A stretch of DNA of 64,000 nt from an uncultured Amphritea sp. (lineage in GTDB: Bacteria; Pseudomonadota; Gammaproteobacteria; Pseudomonadales; Balneatricaceae): NCBI RefSeq assembly GCF_937127095.1, contig NZ_CAKZLP010000068.1:1-64000 (forward strand), written 5' to 3'. Positions 17,735 through 26,723 of the stretch are shown here, piece by piece (position 1 is the stretch's first letter; the number at the start of each line of letters is the position of its first letter). The translations under genes were made by a program, and so were the position numbers. Below the pieces are notes generated by a model. That model was not told the origin of the DNA. It did not search any database and saw nothing but the letters and a program-made list of their open reading frames with translations.

Positions 17735-19030
17735 TTAGAGATGTTCAACACGGATACGGGTAACCGGTTCATTGACGTCAGCCAGCGCTTCGATTTTAGC
17801 GATTGCCTGATTCATCCGCTTCTCTTCAACATCCTGAGTCAGAATGATGATAGGTACCTGTTGCTGATGGGTCTCTTTCTGCACAATGGCATCAATACTG
17901 ATCTCTAACTCGCTCAGAATGGTGGCAACCTTCGCCAACACGCCGGGACGTTCATTGACGGTCAGACGCAGGTAATAACCACTGGTAATAGCATCGACGG
18001 GCAGAATCGGCATCTCAGACAGACTGCCTGGCTGAAACGCCAGATGCGGCACGCGGTTATCACGATCAGCAGTCAGGGTCCGAACCACATCAACAATATC
18101 AGCCACGACGGCAGAAGCGGTCGGTTCAGCACCGGCTCCGGCACCGTAATACATAGTCTGGCCGACAGCGTCACCATCCACCAGCACCGCATTCATGACG
18201 CCATGAACATTCGCCAGCAGCGCTTTCTCCGGAATCATAGTCGGATGCACCCGCAGTTCAATGCCTGTTTCAGTACGACGACTGATGCCCAGATGTTTAA
18301 TGCGGTAACCCAGCTCTTCGGCGTACTGCACATCTTCAGCAGTGATATTACTGATGCCTTCGGTATAAGCTTTATCGAACTGCAATGGGATGCCAAACGC
18401 GATGGAGGCCAGAATGGTCAGTTTATGGGCAGCATCGATCCCCTCAACATCAAAGGTCGGGTCCGCTTCGGCATAGCCGAGTGCCTGCGCTTCCGCCAGT
18501 ACATCGGCAAAATCACGGCCTTTGTCACGCATCTCGGTGAGGATAAAGTTACCGGTGCCGTTTATGATCCCCGCCAGCCAGTTGATCTTGTTGCCGGAAA
18601 GTCCCTCACGGATCGCCTTGATGACCGGAATACCACCGGCAACCGAGGCTTCAAAGGCCACCATCACGTTCTTTTTCTGTGCCGCTTCGAAGATCTCATT
18701 ACCATGAACAGCGATCAGTGCTTTGTTAGCAGTGACAACGTGCTTACCATTTTCAATAGCGGTCATCACCAGTTTCAGCGCGGTGTCATAGCCGCCGATC
18801 AGCTCAACCACGATGTCGATTTCGGGGTTGGTGGCTATTTCAAAAATATCCCCTGTAATATGGGTACCAAAGGTGTCGCAATCGGGATTTACACGACGGG
18901 CGCCTATCGATTCTACAACGATGCTACGACCCGCACGACGGGAGATCTCTTCGGCGTTGCGTTTCAGTACATTAAAAGTACCGCCACCAACGGTGCCAAG
19001 ACCACAGATACCAACTTTTACAGGTTTCAA
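17735..19030 (-). CDS. hom: Homoserine dehydrogenase
   Basis: A protein of about 431 residues that reduces aspartate semialdehyde to homoserine with NAD(P)H. It has the nucleotide-binding GLGTVGGG at the N-terminus, the substrate region GIINGTGNFILTEM near residue 190, and a C-terminal ACT domain (about 350-430). I take the TTG at 19030 as start, with GAGG seven bases upstream, because family members begin MKPVKVGICG. The frame stays open further upstream to 19150, but that sequence contains the promoter and is unlikely to be translated. The ACT domain suggests feedback control by threonine. Confidence 0.93.
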   Translation of the reverse strand: MKPVKVGICGLGTVGGGTFNVLKRNAEEISRRAGRSIVVESIGARRVNPDCDTFGTHITGDIFEIATNPEIDIVVELIGGYDTALKLVMTAIENGKHVVTANKALIAVHGNEIFEAAQKKNVMVAFEASVAGGIPVIKAIREGLSGNKINWLAGIINGTGNFILTEMRDKGRDFADVLAEAQALGYAEADPTFDVEGIDAAHKLTILASIAFGIPLQFDKAYTEGISNITAEDVQYAEELGYRIKHLGISRRTETGIELRVHPTMIPEKALLANVHGVMNAVLVDGDAVGQTMYYGAGAGAEPTASAVVADIVDVVRTLTADRDNRVPHLAFQPGSLSEMPILPVDAITSGYYLRLTVNERPGVLAKVATILSELEISIDAIVQKETHQQQVPIIILTQDVEEKRMNQAIAKIEALADVNEPVTRIRVEHL

Positions 19031-19099
19031 ACCATTACCTCGCGCTATTACTATGCTATTCGAGCGGCAGACATTTCTGCGGTTAAAAAATAGGCACGC

Positions 19100-19105
19100 A
19101 TTATA
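19100..19105 (-). promoter_or_regulatory. Candidate -10 box for hom-thrC
   Basis: A perfect TATAAT lies on the minus strand about 70 bases upstream of the hom start. No good -35 hexamer stands at 17 bases, so the call is tentative. Confidence 0.35.
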
Positions 19106-19182
19106 GCTAAATCCAAGCCTAAGCTCTATGCAGCGTCCAGCCCAATGCAAAAAAAATCCATACTGAATAATGCAGCGACAAC

Positions 19183-19206
19183 AAAAAGGGAGCTCATCGC
19201 TCCCTT
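19183..19206 (-). terminator. Rho-independent terminator after dsbC
   Basis: On the minus strand AAGGGAGC and GCTCCCTT pair around a five-base loop, followed by TTTG. It separates dsbC from hom. Confidence 0.8.
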
Positions 19207-19233
19207 ATTACAACACAGTGTGACAGAAAGGGT

Positions 19234-19974
19234 TTAGTTAACCACACCCAGCATCTTCGCCAACTGATCAGCAGGCATATAACCTGGCACCAGAGTACCA
19301 TCCTGCAGCACCAACGCCGGGGTGCCGGTCACACCCATTTTTTGTCCAAGCTCATACTGACTCATCACCGGACTGCTTTCACAGCTAAGCGAAGGAATTG
19401 TCTGGCCCGCTTTAGCCTGAGTAAACCGCTCTAGCTGATCCTTTTTATCCGCACACCATATAGATTGCATCACCTGCTCTGTTTTAGAGCCGGCTCCCGC
19501 ACGAGGGAACGCCAGGTAACGAACCTCAATACCCTTCTGATTAATCTTAGCCATCTCCTGATGCAGCTTACGACAGTAGAAACAATCCGTATCCGTAAAG
19601 ACCGTCATATGCGCCTTAGTTTCACCAATGGCCGGAAAGATAATCATATCCTGCGGATCAAGCGTCGCTAACTGCTCTATGCGGCCTGTTTTTTTACCCT
19701 CTTCGGTAAGGTTCACCAGACGCCCATCCGGCTGAACTTTATACACTTCGCCAACAATAAAGTGACTGCCAGCCTCATTCACATAAAGCTTTTCTCCGCT
19801 GGCCAGCGTGACTTCATACAGACCGGGAAACTGTGCATCAGCCACGGCAACGATGGGTACCTGACTACTGAGGGCACTCAATGCTGAACGGATAGCCGCT
19901 TCTTTACTCTCATCCGCTGATACATTAAAACTCAGCAGAGCCATCGCCACTATCGTGAAAAATATTTTTTGCAT
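19234..19974 (-). CDS. dsbC: Thiol:disulfide interchange protein DsbC
   Basis: A protein of about 246 residues, exported by a signal peptide (MQKIFFTIV core, cleavage near VSADES). An N-terminal dimerisation domain precedes a thioredoxin-fold domain with active site CFYC in TDTDCFYCRKLH near residue 117. The cis-proline region is GVTGTPALVL. It isomerises wrong disulfides in the periplasm and is kept reduced by DsbD. The ATG at 19974 is preceded by GAGGA; the open frame extends upstream, but only this start gives a signal peptide. The order xerD-dsbC-hom-thrC is the Pseudomonas-type order. Confidence 0.94.
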   Translation of the reverse strand: MQKIFFTIVAMALLSFNVSADESKEAAIRSALSALSSQVPIVAVADAQFPGLYEVTLASGEKLYVNEAGSHFIVGEVYKVQPDGRLVNLTEEGKKTGRIEQLATLDPQDMIIFPAIGETKAHMTVFTDTDCFYCRKLHQEMAKINQKGIEVRYLAFPRAGAGSKTEQVMQSIWCADKKDQLERFTQAKAGQTIPSLSCESSPVMSQYELGQKMGVTGTPALVLQDGTLVPGYMPADQLAKMLGVVN

Positions 19975-20167
19975 AATGTCCTCAACTATCCTTCCGCTCT
20001 TCGAAAGAGATGCCCAAAAAGGTGATATCGCAGGGGTTCCGGTTAACATACTTAAAAAGCCATCCGCCTTTAAGACGTCAAAAGGGCTACTTAGTTTCCG
20101 GACTGACCTAAAACTACACCTGAAAACTGAAAACAACCTGAAAGCAACCTGTAAACAGGGCCGACTG

Positions 20168-21124
20168 TCACCCCCGCGGGTGGTGCTGTTTGTGCAGCGA
20201 TTGTAACCGATGACGGGCTATATGCGTATAAATCTGTGTAGTAGAGAGGTCACTATGGCCCAACAGCAACTGCACAACACGCAGATCAGCGCCATGATTC
20301 AGCAGATGGGTGGCAAACGCGTGACGCAACACATGAGGTGATGGCAATTGCTCCACCCCGGCGGCCAGACCGTGACGTTTTATCCGGTGCCAGAAGGTTT
20401 GCCGGGTCATCTGCTGGCCTCTGCGACTGGGAAATACCACTTCATTCGCAGCATCATCAATCAACCCAGGGCGCCCCTCTTTAAGGTAACGCACCAACCA
20501 GTCGGCCGCCTCATCGCCCAGCGGCACCAGACGCTCTTTATCCCCCTTACCTATAACCCGGATAACCCCCTGCCGCAGATTAATCTGCGACAGCTGCAAT
20601 CCGACCAGCTCACTCACCCGCAAGCCTGAAGAGTAGAGCATCTCCAGCATTGCCCGATCGCGAAAACCAAGCACATCACCCAGATCGGGGGCCTGCAACA
20701 GGGCTTCCACCTCAGACTCACTCAGGGTTTTAGGTAACGGCCGCCCACGCTTGGGGCTTTCCACCTGCAACGTTGGATCTTCGACTAACACCCCTTCGCG
20801 CAACAGATAGCGAAAGAACCCCCGCAGACACGACAGTAATCGCGACGTCGAACTGGCTTTCATCCGCTGACGCACACGCCAGTTAAGGTAACTCAGCAGG
20901 TCTGTGCGACAGGATTCAAGCAGATAAGCGTTGCGGCTATTCAACCAACAAGCATAGATAGAGAGATCACGGCGGTATGAGCTGAGAGTATTTTTACTCA
21001 ACCCCTTCTCCAGCCAGAGTGCATCGATGTACTGTTCAATCAGTTCAGAATCGCGGGGGGATGGATGCTCAGCGGTCAGCCGGGCATCAGTTGATGGCTG
21101 TTCAGTCAATAGTTCGCTAGTCAC
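20168..21124 (-). CDS. xerD: Tyrosine recombinase XerD
   Basis: A 318-residue site-specific recombinase for chromosome dimer resolution at dif with XerC. The N-terminal SAM-like domain starts at IEQYIDALWLEKG. Catalytic residues are visible: Arg in SSGLRVSEL, Lys in GKGDKER, His-x-x-Arg in PHVLRHAFATH, His in GHSDLSTTQ, and the nucleophile Tyr in IYTH near residue 300. An N-terminal extension of about 25 residues precedes the domain; a start at one of the internal codons is possible. Neighbour dsbC supports XerD rather than an integrase. Confidence 0.94.
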   Translation of the reverse strand: MTSELLTEQPSTDARLTAEHPSPRDSELIEQYIDALWLEKGLSKNTLSSYRRDLSIYACWLNSRNAYLLESCRTDLLSYLNWRVRQRMKASSTSRLLSCLRGFFRYLLREGVLVEDPTLQVESPKRGRPLPKTLSESEVEALLQAPDLGDVLGFRDRAMLEMLYSSGLRVSELVGLQLSQINLRQGVIRVIGKGDKERLVPLGDEAADWLVRYLKEGRPGLIDDAANEVVFPSRRGQQMTRQTFWHRIKRHGLAAGVEQLPSPHVLRHAFATHLLNHGADLRVVQLLLGHSDLSTTQIYTHIARHRLQSLHKQHHPRG

Positions 21125-21153
21125 TCAGAGAAGGATCCGTTACGGGTACAGTA

Positions 21154-21570
21154 TCAACGTAACACTTTCAGCCCGGAAAGCTTCGTTTTATCAATAGGAT
21201 AGCTTGCGCTACCCTGACCAAGATGCTCATCGATATATAATATATCGCCATCCACACTCTTAAGCGTACCCTCAACCTTACGGCCAAAGTAGGTTTCCAG
21301 TTTTACCCAACTACCGACATATGCGGCTATCTCTTCATGGCTAACAGACTCATAGCGTTTCTCCACTAATTCCTGCTGGGTATGACCACCCAGCACTGCC
21401 CGCTGAATAGCCTCACGGGTAGCCTGCCGGTGTGCATCTTCCTTGCTCATGGCAGCACTGGTCCCTGACTCACTATGTTCAGTACGACCTGTTACGTTAT
21501 CATTGCCTGCATACACAGCGATAACCATCAGCAGGAAAACAGAGCCCAGCCCGATCGATAGTCTCTTCAA
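21154..21570 (-). CDS. Hypothetical exported protein
   Basis: A 138-residue protein with a signal peptide or N-terminal anchor (about residues 4-22). A charged helical middle is followed by a C-terminal part, YVGSWVKLETYFGRKVEGTL onward, that looks like a small beta-barrel (LSM/PDZ-neighbour style). I recognise no family. It precedes xerD on the same strand with a 29-base gap. Periplasmic location is inferred from the signal only. Confidence 0.6.
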   Translation of the reverse strand: MKRLSIGLGSVFLLMVIAVYAGNDNVTGRTEHSESGTSAAMSKEDAHRQATREAIQRAVLGGHTQQELVEKRYESVSHEEIAAYVGSWVKLETYFGRKVEGTLKSVDGDILYIDEHLGQGSASYPIDKTKLSGLKVLR

Positions 21571-21692
21571 TGCCCAAACCTAAACAATAGTAAGCGTTGA
21601 AACTCTGAAGCCCAACATATCCCCAGAATCCGATAAGTACATCCTGCCTACATATTAATACGAGTTCAACACTGTCGCGAATTACAGGCAAT

Positions 21693-21718
21693 AAAAAAGG
21701 CGGCTAAAGCCACCTTTT
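21693..21718 (-). terminator. Terminator of the rpsP-rimM-trmD-rplS operon
   Basis: On the minus strand AAGGTGGC and GCCGCCTT form a GC-rich stem around TTTA, followed by at least six T. It lies 22 bases after the rplS stop codon. Confidence 0.85.
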
Positions 21719-21739
21719 ATACTCAAACTGGTAAGCAGA

Positions 21740-22099
21740 TTACTTAGACAGTTTTTCTTTAATACGTGCAGACTTACCACTACGTTCACGCAGGTAGTAC
21801 AGTTTAGCCTGGCGCACGTCACCGCGACGCTTAACTTCAATACTGTCTACAGTAGACGCAAAAGTCTGGAAAGTACGCTCAACACCCACACCGTGAGAGA
21901 TTTTACGAACAGTGAACGCAGAGTTAACGCCACGGTTACGCTTACCAATCACAACACCTTCAAACGCCTGTAGACGCTGACGGGTGCCTTCAACTACTTT
22001 TACCTGAACAACAACGGTATCACCCGGTGAAAATTCTGGTACTACTTTGTTCATCTGTTCAGCTTCGATCTGCTGAATGATAGAGTTTTTGCTGCTCAT
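21740..22099 (-). CDS. rplS: 50S ribosomal protein L19
   Basis: A 119-residue L19 with the typical N-terminus IIQQIEAEQM and the conserved PGDTVVVQVKVVEG and FEGVVIGKRNRG motifs. It sits at the 30S-50S interface and makes intersubunit contacts. It is the last gene of the rpsP-rimM-trmD-rplS operon, 16 bases after trmD, and is followed by a strong terminator. Confidence 0.98.
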   Translation of the reverse strand: MSSKNSIIQQIEAEQMNKVVPEFSPGDTVVVQVKVVEGTRQRLQAFEGVVIGKRNRGVNSAFTVRKISHGVGVERTFQTFASTVDSIEVKRRGDVRQAKLYYLRERSGKSARIKEKLSK

Positions 22100-22115
22100 A
22101 GCACGCTCCTAAATA

Positions 22116-22865
22116 CTAACCCTGAGACGCTTCTGTCTCACGGATAAATTCGGTTAACAATGTCAGCTGCTCTTTGGTCAGTTCAAGGTCTTCCAGCAGT
22201 TCGGGACGCCGTTTCCAGGTTCGCCCTAGCTGCTGTTTCAGACGCCAGCGTCTGATCGCCTCGTGGTTACCGCTAAGCAACACATCAGGTACGGACATAT
22301 CGTCGAGTTTTTCCGGTCGGGTGTAGTGAGGACAGTCAAGCAGCCCATCACTAAAGGAGTCTTCTGCGGCTGAATCCTGATGGCCAAGCACCCCAGGAAC
22401 CAGTCGGGACACCGCATCGATCAGCACCATTGCTGGTAGCTCGCCGCCACTGAGAACAAAATCCCCCAATGACCACTCTTCATCGATTTCGCTATCCACA
22501 AGACGCTCATCAATACCTTCATAGCGCCCTGCAACCAGAATTAACCGCTCTGCAGCGGCCAGCTCCTTCACCCCGGCATGATCGAGTCGGCGCCCCTGCG
22601 GTGACAGATAGATTACTCTGACCTTATCACCCGCAGACTGTTTCGCTGCCTGGATCGCGTCCCGCAACGGCTGCACCTTCATCAACATTCCAGGACCACC
22701 GCCATAAGGGCGGTCATCCACGGTTCGGTGTTTATCCCTGGTGAACTCACGAGGATTCCAACACTGCACATCCAGCAAGCCGTTGCGCACTGCTTTTCCG
22801 GTGACTCCGTGACGAGTTATCGCCTCAAACATCTCCGGAAAAAGGGTTACAACACCGATCCACAC
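22116..22865 (-). CDS. trmD: tRNA (guanine37-N1)-methyltransferase TrmD
   Basis: A 249-residue SPOUT-class enzyme that uses S-adenosylmethionine to methylate G37 of tRNAs reading CNN codons, preventing frameshifting. It shows the start MWIGVVTLFPEMF, VDDRPYGGGPGM near residue 50 and the knot motifs YLSPQGR, AGRYEGIDERL and SLGDFVLSGGE. It is translated three bases after rimM within the ribosomal operon. Confidence 0.97.
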   Translation of the reverse strand: MWIGVVTLFPEMFEAITRHGVTGKAVRNGLLDVQCWNPREFTRDKHRTVDDRPYGGGPGMLMKVQPLRDAIQAAKQSAGDKVRVIYLSPQGRRLDHAGVKELAAAERLILVAGRYEGIDERLVDSEIDEEWSLGDFVLSGGELPAMVLIDAVSRLVPGVLGHQDSAAEDSFSDGLLDCPHYTRPEKLDDMSVPDVLLSGNHEAIRRWRLKQQLGRTWKRRPELLEDLELTKEQLTLLTEFIRETEASQG

Positions 22866-22868
22866 CGG

Positions 22869-23405
22869 TTAAAACTCCGGATCCCAATCGACCCGAATCG
22901 TACCTTCTTCAAGGTTTATCTCTTTTACCACCTGATCCGGCAGGTAGGGAATCAATCGTTCGCGACGATCAATGCTCTCTGCGTTACCTTTCACTACCAA
23001 CACATCGTTAGATCCGGTAGAGATCAGATGACTCACCTTACCCAGCTTTTCGCCGGACTCGGTTAATACTTCAAGCTTTTCCAGCTGGCTCCAGTAGAAG
23101 TCTCCCTCTTCCAGTTCAGGAAGCAGATTCTTCTCAATCGCAATATCAACACCACAATAGCTGCGTGCAATATCCCGATCGTCGACCCCAGCCAGCTTTG
23201 CGACCAGCCCTTTACCGTGTCGTTTACCGTCCGCTATCTTGAACGGTTTCCACTGACCATTAATGTTCAGTAGCCACGGTGAATATTCGAGGATGGTCTC
23301 CATCGGTTCGGTATGGGAATACACTTTAACCCAGCCCTTAACACCATAAAGTGTGGTGATTCGCCCGACGGTTATTATATCTTCAGACGTATAGCCACTC
23401 ATCAC
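22869..23405 (-). CDS. rimM: Ribosome maturation factor RimM
   Basis: A 178-residue protein with the N-terminal barrel starting VGRITTLYGVKGWVKVYS and a C-terminal PRC-barrel with GDFYWSQL and IPYLPDQVV. It binds ribosomal protein S19 and helps 16S rRNA processing in the 30S head. It lies between rpsP and trmD, with a 28-base gap to rpsP and a three-base gap to trmD. Confidence 0.96.
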   Translation of the reverse strand: MMSGYTSEDIITVGRITTLYGVKGWVKVYSHTEPMETILEYSPWLLNINGQWKPFKIADGKRHGKGLVAKLAGVDDRDIARSYCGVDIAIEKNLLPELEEGDFYWSQLEKLEVLTESGEKLGKVSHLISTGSNDVLVVKGNAESIDRRERLIPYLPDQVVKEINLEEGTIRVDWDPEF

Positions 23406-23433
23406 TCAAACCCGACTGATTGCTTAAAAATGT

Positions 23434-23673
23434 TTACTTAGCGTCTTTAATCAGCTTCGCAACACGATCAGACAGTTGCGCGCCTTTAGCAACCCAGTAA
23501 TCAATACGTTCCTGGTTGATGCGCAGACTTTCTTCCTGGCCTTTTGCCAGTGGATTGAAGAAGCCAACACGCTCAATAAAACGACCGTCACGCGGATTAC
23601 GAGAATCAGCCACAGTCAGGTGATAAAACGGACGCTTTTTAGCGCCACTACGAGCTAGACGAATAGTTACCAT
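23434..23673 (-). CDS. rpsP: 30S ribosomal protein S16
   Basis: A 79-residue S16 with the classic start MVTIRLARSGAKKRPFYHL followed by VADSRNPRDGR, and a middle WVAKGAQLSD. It is the first gene of the rpsP-rimM-trmD-rplS operon. A promoter with 17-base spacing lies about 120 bases upstream. Confidence 0.98.
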   Translation of the reverse strand: MVTIRLARSGAKKRPFYHLTVADSRNPRDGRFIERVGFFNPLAKGQEESLRINQERIDYWVAKGAQLSDRVAKLIKDAK

Positions 23674-23793
23674 GCGTTAGGTCCCTTTATTAAGTGAGTT
23701 TTGAAATCGCTCACAGTTTACAGATAACAGCCCCGTTCCGGGTTCTGACAGAACACCGACGCAGACCGCACCCATTTAAAAATCAGGTGCGGC

Positions 23794-23822
23794 ATATTAC
23801 GTGAATTTTCCGCCCCTGTGAA
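23794..23822 (-). promoter_or_regulatory. Probable rpsP operon promoter
   Basis: On the minus strand TTCACA (-35) and TAATAT (-10) are exactly 17 bases apart, followed by a GC-rich discriminator (GCCGC) as is usual for ribosomal promoters. An AT-rich stretch lies upstream. Confidence 0.5.
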
Positions 23823-23885
23823 GCTTTTTGATTATTTAATAATCACATGATTATAAAACGGTTAAACGTGAAGAAAGCCAGCAGA

Positions 23886-24177
23886 GCCGCCCATACCACC
23901 CGGCATCATCCCTTTCATACCGCGCATCATTTTGGCCATACCGCCTTTGGTGGAGCAAAGCTCTTATAGAGAGTTCATCATCTTTGCCATCTGCTTATGA
24001 TACTTAAACAGTAACAGGATCACATCCGCGGGAAGCCTCCAGGGCCGCCCATACCACCCGGCATCATCCCTTTCATACCGCGCATCATTTTGGCCATGCC
24101 GCCTTTTGTGGAGCAAAGCTCTTATAGAGAGTTCATCATCTTTGCCATCTGCTTATGTTGCCGAAACAGCAGCCGGA
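23886..24177 (-). repeat. Two tandem degenerate copies of the ffh 3' end
   Basis: The last ~125 bases of ffh (methionine-rich M-domain tail) recur twice directly downstream of the gene. The matching point GCCGCCC falls at 23886, 24044 and 24202 (native), an exact period of 158 bp. Both copies keep the MKGMMPGG-type coding stretch, the HKQMAKMM stretch and a final R-M-stop context, but share a replaced segment containing an in-frame stop, so they cannot encode an intact tail. They fill most of the 504-base gap between ffh and rpsP; the remainder holds the rpsP promoter. No terminator was recognised for ffh. Confidence 0.85.
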
Positions 24178-25569
24178 TCACATTCGCGGAAAACCACCAG
24201 GGCCGCCCATACCACCCGGCATCATCCCTTTCATACCGCGCATCATTTTGGCCATGCCGCCTTTTGTGGAAAACTTCTTCATCATCTTGGCCATCTGCTT
24301 ATGCTGCTTGAGCAGACGGTTCACATCCTGAATCTGGGTGCCTGAACCCATCGCAATACGCTTTTTCCGGGAACCACTGATCACATCCGGGCGTTTACGC
24401 TCATGGGGGGTCATCGAGTTGATGATCGACTCAAACTGCTTAAAGCCTTTCTCGGCATTCGACAGGTTAGCGCCCTGCATCGCCGGAGCCATCTGTCCCA
24501 TGCCCGGCAGTTTATCCATCAGCGACGCCATGCCGCCCATGTTGCTCATCTGCTGCAGCTGATCACGGAAGTCTTCCAGATCAAAGCCTTTGCCGGTTTG
24601 AACCTTTTTAGCAAGTCGTTCAGCTTTCTCTTTATCGACCTTCTGCTCGACCTCTTCGATCAGAGAGAGCACATCGCCCATCCCCAGAATCCGGGAGGCG
24701 ATACGGTCCGGGTGGAACGGTTCCAGCGCATCGACTTTTTCACCCACACCGAGGAACTTAATCGGCTTGCCGGTGATATGGCGAACCGATAACGCAGCAC
24801 CACCGCGGGCATCACCATCGGTTTTAGTCAGAATCACACCGGTCAGCGGCAGCACATCATTAAATGCTTTTGCCGTATTCGCCGCATCCTGACCGGTCAT
24901 CGCATCAACCACAAACAGGGTCTCGACCGGTTTGATCGCGGCGTGCAGCGCCTTGATCTCATCCATCATGTCGCTATCGACATGCAAACGACCGGCGGTA
25001 TCAACAATCAGTACGTCAAAATGTTTGATTCGGGCGTGATGGATCGCCGCATTAACGATATCGATCGGCTTCTGATCAATAGAGGACGGGAAAAAGTCCA
25101 CTGACACTTCAGCGGCCAGTGTTTCCAGCTGCTTGATCGCTGCGGGACGGTAGACGTCGGCAGAAACGACCAGCACTTTTTTCTTCTCCCGCTCACGCAG
25201 AAAACGTGACAGTTTAGCGACCGAGGTGGTTTTACCCGCCCCCTGCAGACCCGCCATCATCACAACCGCGGGCGGCTGGACAGCCAGGTTAAGGCCTTCG
25301 TTGGCCTCGCCCATCACTTTTTCCAGTTCTTGCTGGACAATCTTTACGAATACCTGGCCCGGGCTCAGACTCTTACTGACCTCAGTGCCGACAGCACGCT
25401 CTTTGACGTTGTTAATAAACTCTTTAACAACAGGCAGCGCCACATCGGCTTCCAGCAGCGCCATTCGCACTTCACGCAGAGTGCCCTGAATATTGTCTTC
25501 GGTCAGTTTTGCCTGGCCCGTGACCGATTTAAGCGTTTTCGCCAGACGATCCGTCAGATTCTCAAACAT
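24178..25569 (-). CDS. ffh: Signal recognition particle protein Ffh
   Basis: A 463-residue SRP GTPase. N domain is followed by the G domain with GLQGAGKTTS near residue 108, VVSADVYRPAA, DTAGRLHVD and TKTDGDARGG, then the methionine-rich M domain (about 295-460) that binds 4.5S RNA and signal sequences, including SGSRKKRIAMGSG. It acts with FtsY to target inner-membrane proteins. The gene is complete and its C-terminal coding sequence is the source of the two downstream tandem copies. The start ATG lies just before a divergent promoter region. Confidence 0.97.
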   Translation of the reverse strand: MFENLTDRLAKTLKSVTGQAKLTEDNIQGTLREVRMALLEADVALPVVKEFINNVKERAVGTEVSKSLSPGQVFVKIVQQELEKVMGEANEGLNLAVQPPAVVMMAGLQGAGKTTSVAKLSRFLREREKKKVLVVSADVYRPAAIKQLETLAAEVSVDFFPSSIDQKPIDIVNAAIHHARIKHFDVLIVDTAGRLHVDSDMMDEIKALHAAIKPVETLFVVDAMTGQDAANTAKAFNDVLPLTGVILTKTDGDARGGAALSVRHITGKPIKFLGVGEKVDALEPFHPDRIASRILGMGDVLSLIEEVEQKVDKEKAERLAKKVQTGKGFDLEDFRDQLQQMSNMGGMASLMDKLPGMGQMAPAMQGANLSNAEKGFKQFESIINSMTPHERKRPDVISGSRKKRIAMGSGTQIQDVNRLLKQHKQMAKMMKKFSTKGGMAKMMRGMKGMMPGGMGGPGGFPRM

Positions 25570-25656
25570 AGTTACGCCTTGAGGTATTAAATCCGCTACT
25601 GTTTATGCCAGAGGCCATCTTTACAGCCTCTCTGTTACAGTAAAATAAAGTCCAGC

Positions 25657-25662
25657 ATTATA
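25657..25662 (-). promoter_or_regulatory. Candidate -10 box for ffh
   Basis: TATAAT on the minus strand, about 90 bases upstream of the ffh start; the -35 region is poor. Confidence 0.35.
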
Positions 25663-25687
25663 CAGCAGCCGCGCGCTTTAGGAACCT

Positions 25688-25726
25688 GATAATCCGGTTA
25701 CTGACGATTCCGTAACCCGGATTATC
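25688..25726. repeat. Inverted repeat between ffh and ypjD
   Basis: GATAATCCGGTTAC is followed by a ten-base spacer and GTAACCCGGATTATC. The arms pair over 14 bases with one bulged base. There is no T-run on either side, so it is not a normal terminator; it could be an operator or an insulating hairpin between the divergent genes. Confidence 0.6.
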
Positions 25727-25827
25727 GCAACCCACATCAATTGGCCCGGTATCAATATTTCATCACACTCATATTTGTGACACACTTAGCGCCTGCAAAC
25801 TCTATGGAACTGATGAGCTAACCGCAA

Positions 25828-26613
25828 ATGCATATTCTGCCCGCAATTTTCGCCATTATCTGTTATCTGATCGCTGCTATTTTACAGTGGCAGGTCTTCA
25901 GCGGACGCAGTATAAATAGCTCGATGATCCGCCTGATCGGCTTAATCGCCGTCATCAGCCATGGTTATTCTGCCTATCTTGACCTGCACCGTCCGACCGG
26001 CATTCACCTGGAGTTCTTCAGTGCCGGCTCGCTGATCGGCTGGCTGGTCGCAGCACTGGTAATACTCAGCTCCCTGCGACAAAAAATCGACAACCTGTTT
26101 ATCGGCACCTTCCCGCTGGCCGCAACAGCCCTGTTCTTCACCCTGTTCGGGCTGGATTCAGATGTTGGCAAACATTACGATGCCGGTCTGGTTATCCATA
26201 TTCTGATCTCTATACTGGCCTACAGCATCTTTACCCTGGCAGCGTTTCAGGCAGTACTGCTGGCAAAACAGGAATATCAGCTTAAACATCACATCACCCG
26301 GGGTTTGCTGCGTTCACTGCCACCGCTGCAGACCATGGAAACTCTGCTATTTGAGATGATCTGGGTGGGTCTGATTCTGCTGACCCTGTCGCTGATCAGT
26401 GGCGCTATTGTATTTGATGACCTGTTTGCCCAGTATCTGGTGCATAAAACTGTACTGTCTATTCTCGCCTGGCTGCTTTATGCAACCCTGCTGGTGGGCC
26501 GTCACCTGCTGGGCTGGCGCAGCCACAAGGCGATCCGCTGGACCGTCGGCGGCTTCATCGTACTCATGCTGTCCTTCTTTGGCAGCAAGTTTGTGGTCGA
26601 GTTACTGCTGTAA
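25828..26613 (+). CDS. YpjD/CcsA-like inner-membrane protein
   Basis: A 261-residue protein with about eight membrane helices, of the cytochrome c assembly (CcsA-like) family named YpjD in E. coli. A histidine-bearing segment HYDAGLVIHILIS and the tryptophan-containing helix near residue 175 resemble the haem-handling family. It lies divergent from ffh and upstream of corB, an arrangement widespread in Gammaproteobacteria. The real role is unknown; cytochrome c maturation is not supported by neighbours. Confidence 0.8.
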   Translation: MHILPAIFAIICYLIAAILQWQVFSGRSINSSMIRLIGLIAVISHGYSAYLDLHRPTGIHLEFFSAGSLIGWLVAALVILSSLRQKIDNLFIGTFPLAATALFFTLFGLDSDVGKHYDAGLVIHILISILAYSIFTLAAFQAVLLAKQEYQLKHHITRGLLRSLPPLQTMETLLFEMIWVGLILLTLSLISGAIVFDDLFAQYLVHKTVLSILAWLLYATLLVGRHLLGWRSHKAIRWTVGGFIVLMLSFFGSKFVVELLL

Positions 26614-26660
26614 TACAACAGCCCCGATGAGAAAACCGTGCCACTGAAACCTTAGTATGC

Positions 26661-26689
26661 TTGACAGTATCGGGGGTTAAACCCGACAA
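26661..26689 (+). promoter_or_regulatory. Candidate sigma-70 promoter upstream of the CorB-like gene
   Basis: A perfect TTGACA at 26661 is followed after about 18 bases by GACAAT. The same TTG could be read as a start codon of the downstream frame, but a promoter fits better. Confidence 0.4.
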
Positions 26690-26723
26690 TGTCTTTCCAA
26701 TTAGCAACCATAGGTTTACCGTC

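Noticed and set aside
18044..19093. Plus-strand open frame of 349 residues
   Set aside because: It is the shadow of homoserine dehydrogenase; the translated sequence has no recognisable family features.
26661..26723. TTG at 26661 as start of the CorB-like gene
   Set aside because: The TTG is part of a consensus TTGACA with a possible -10 downstream, and the added residues do not resemble the usual family N-terminus.
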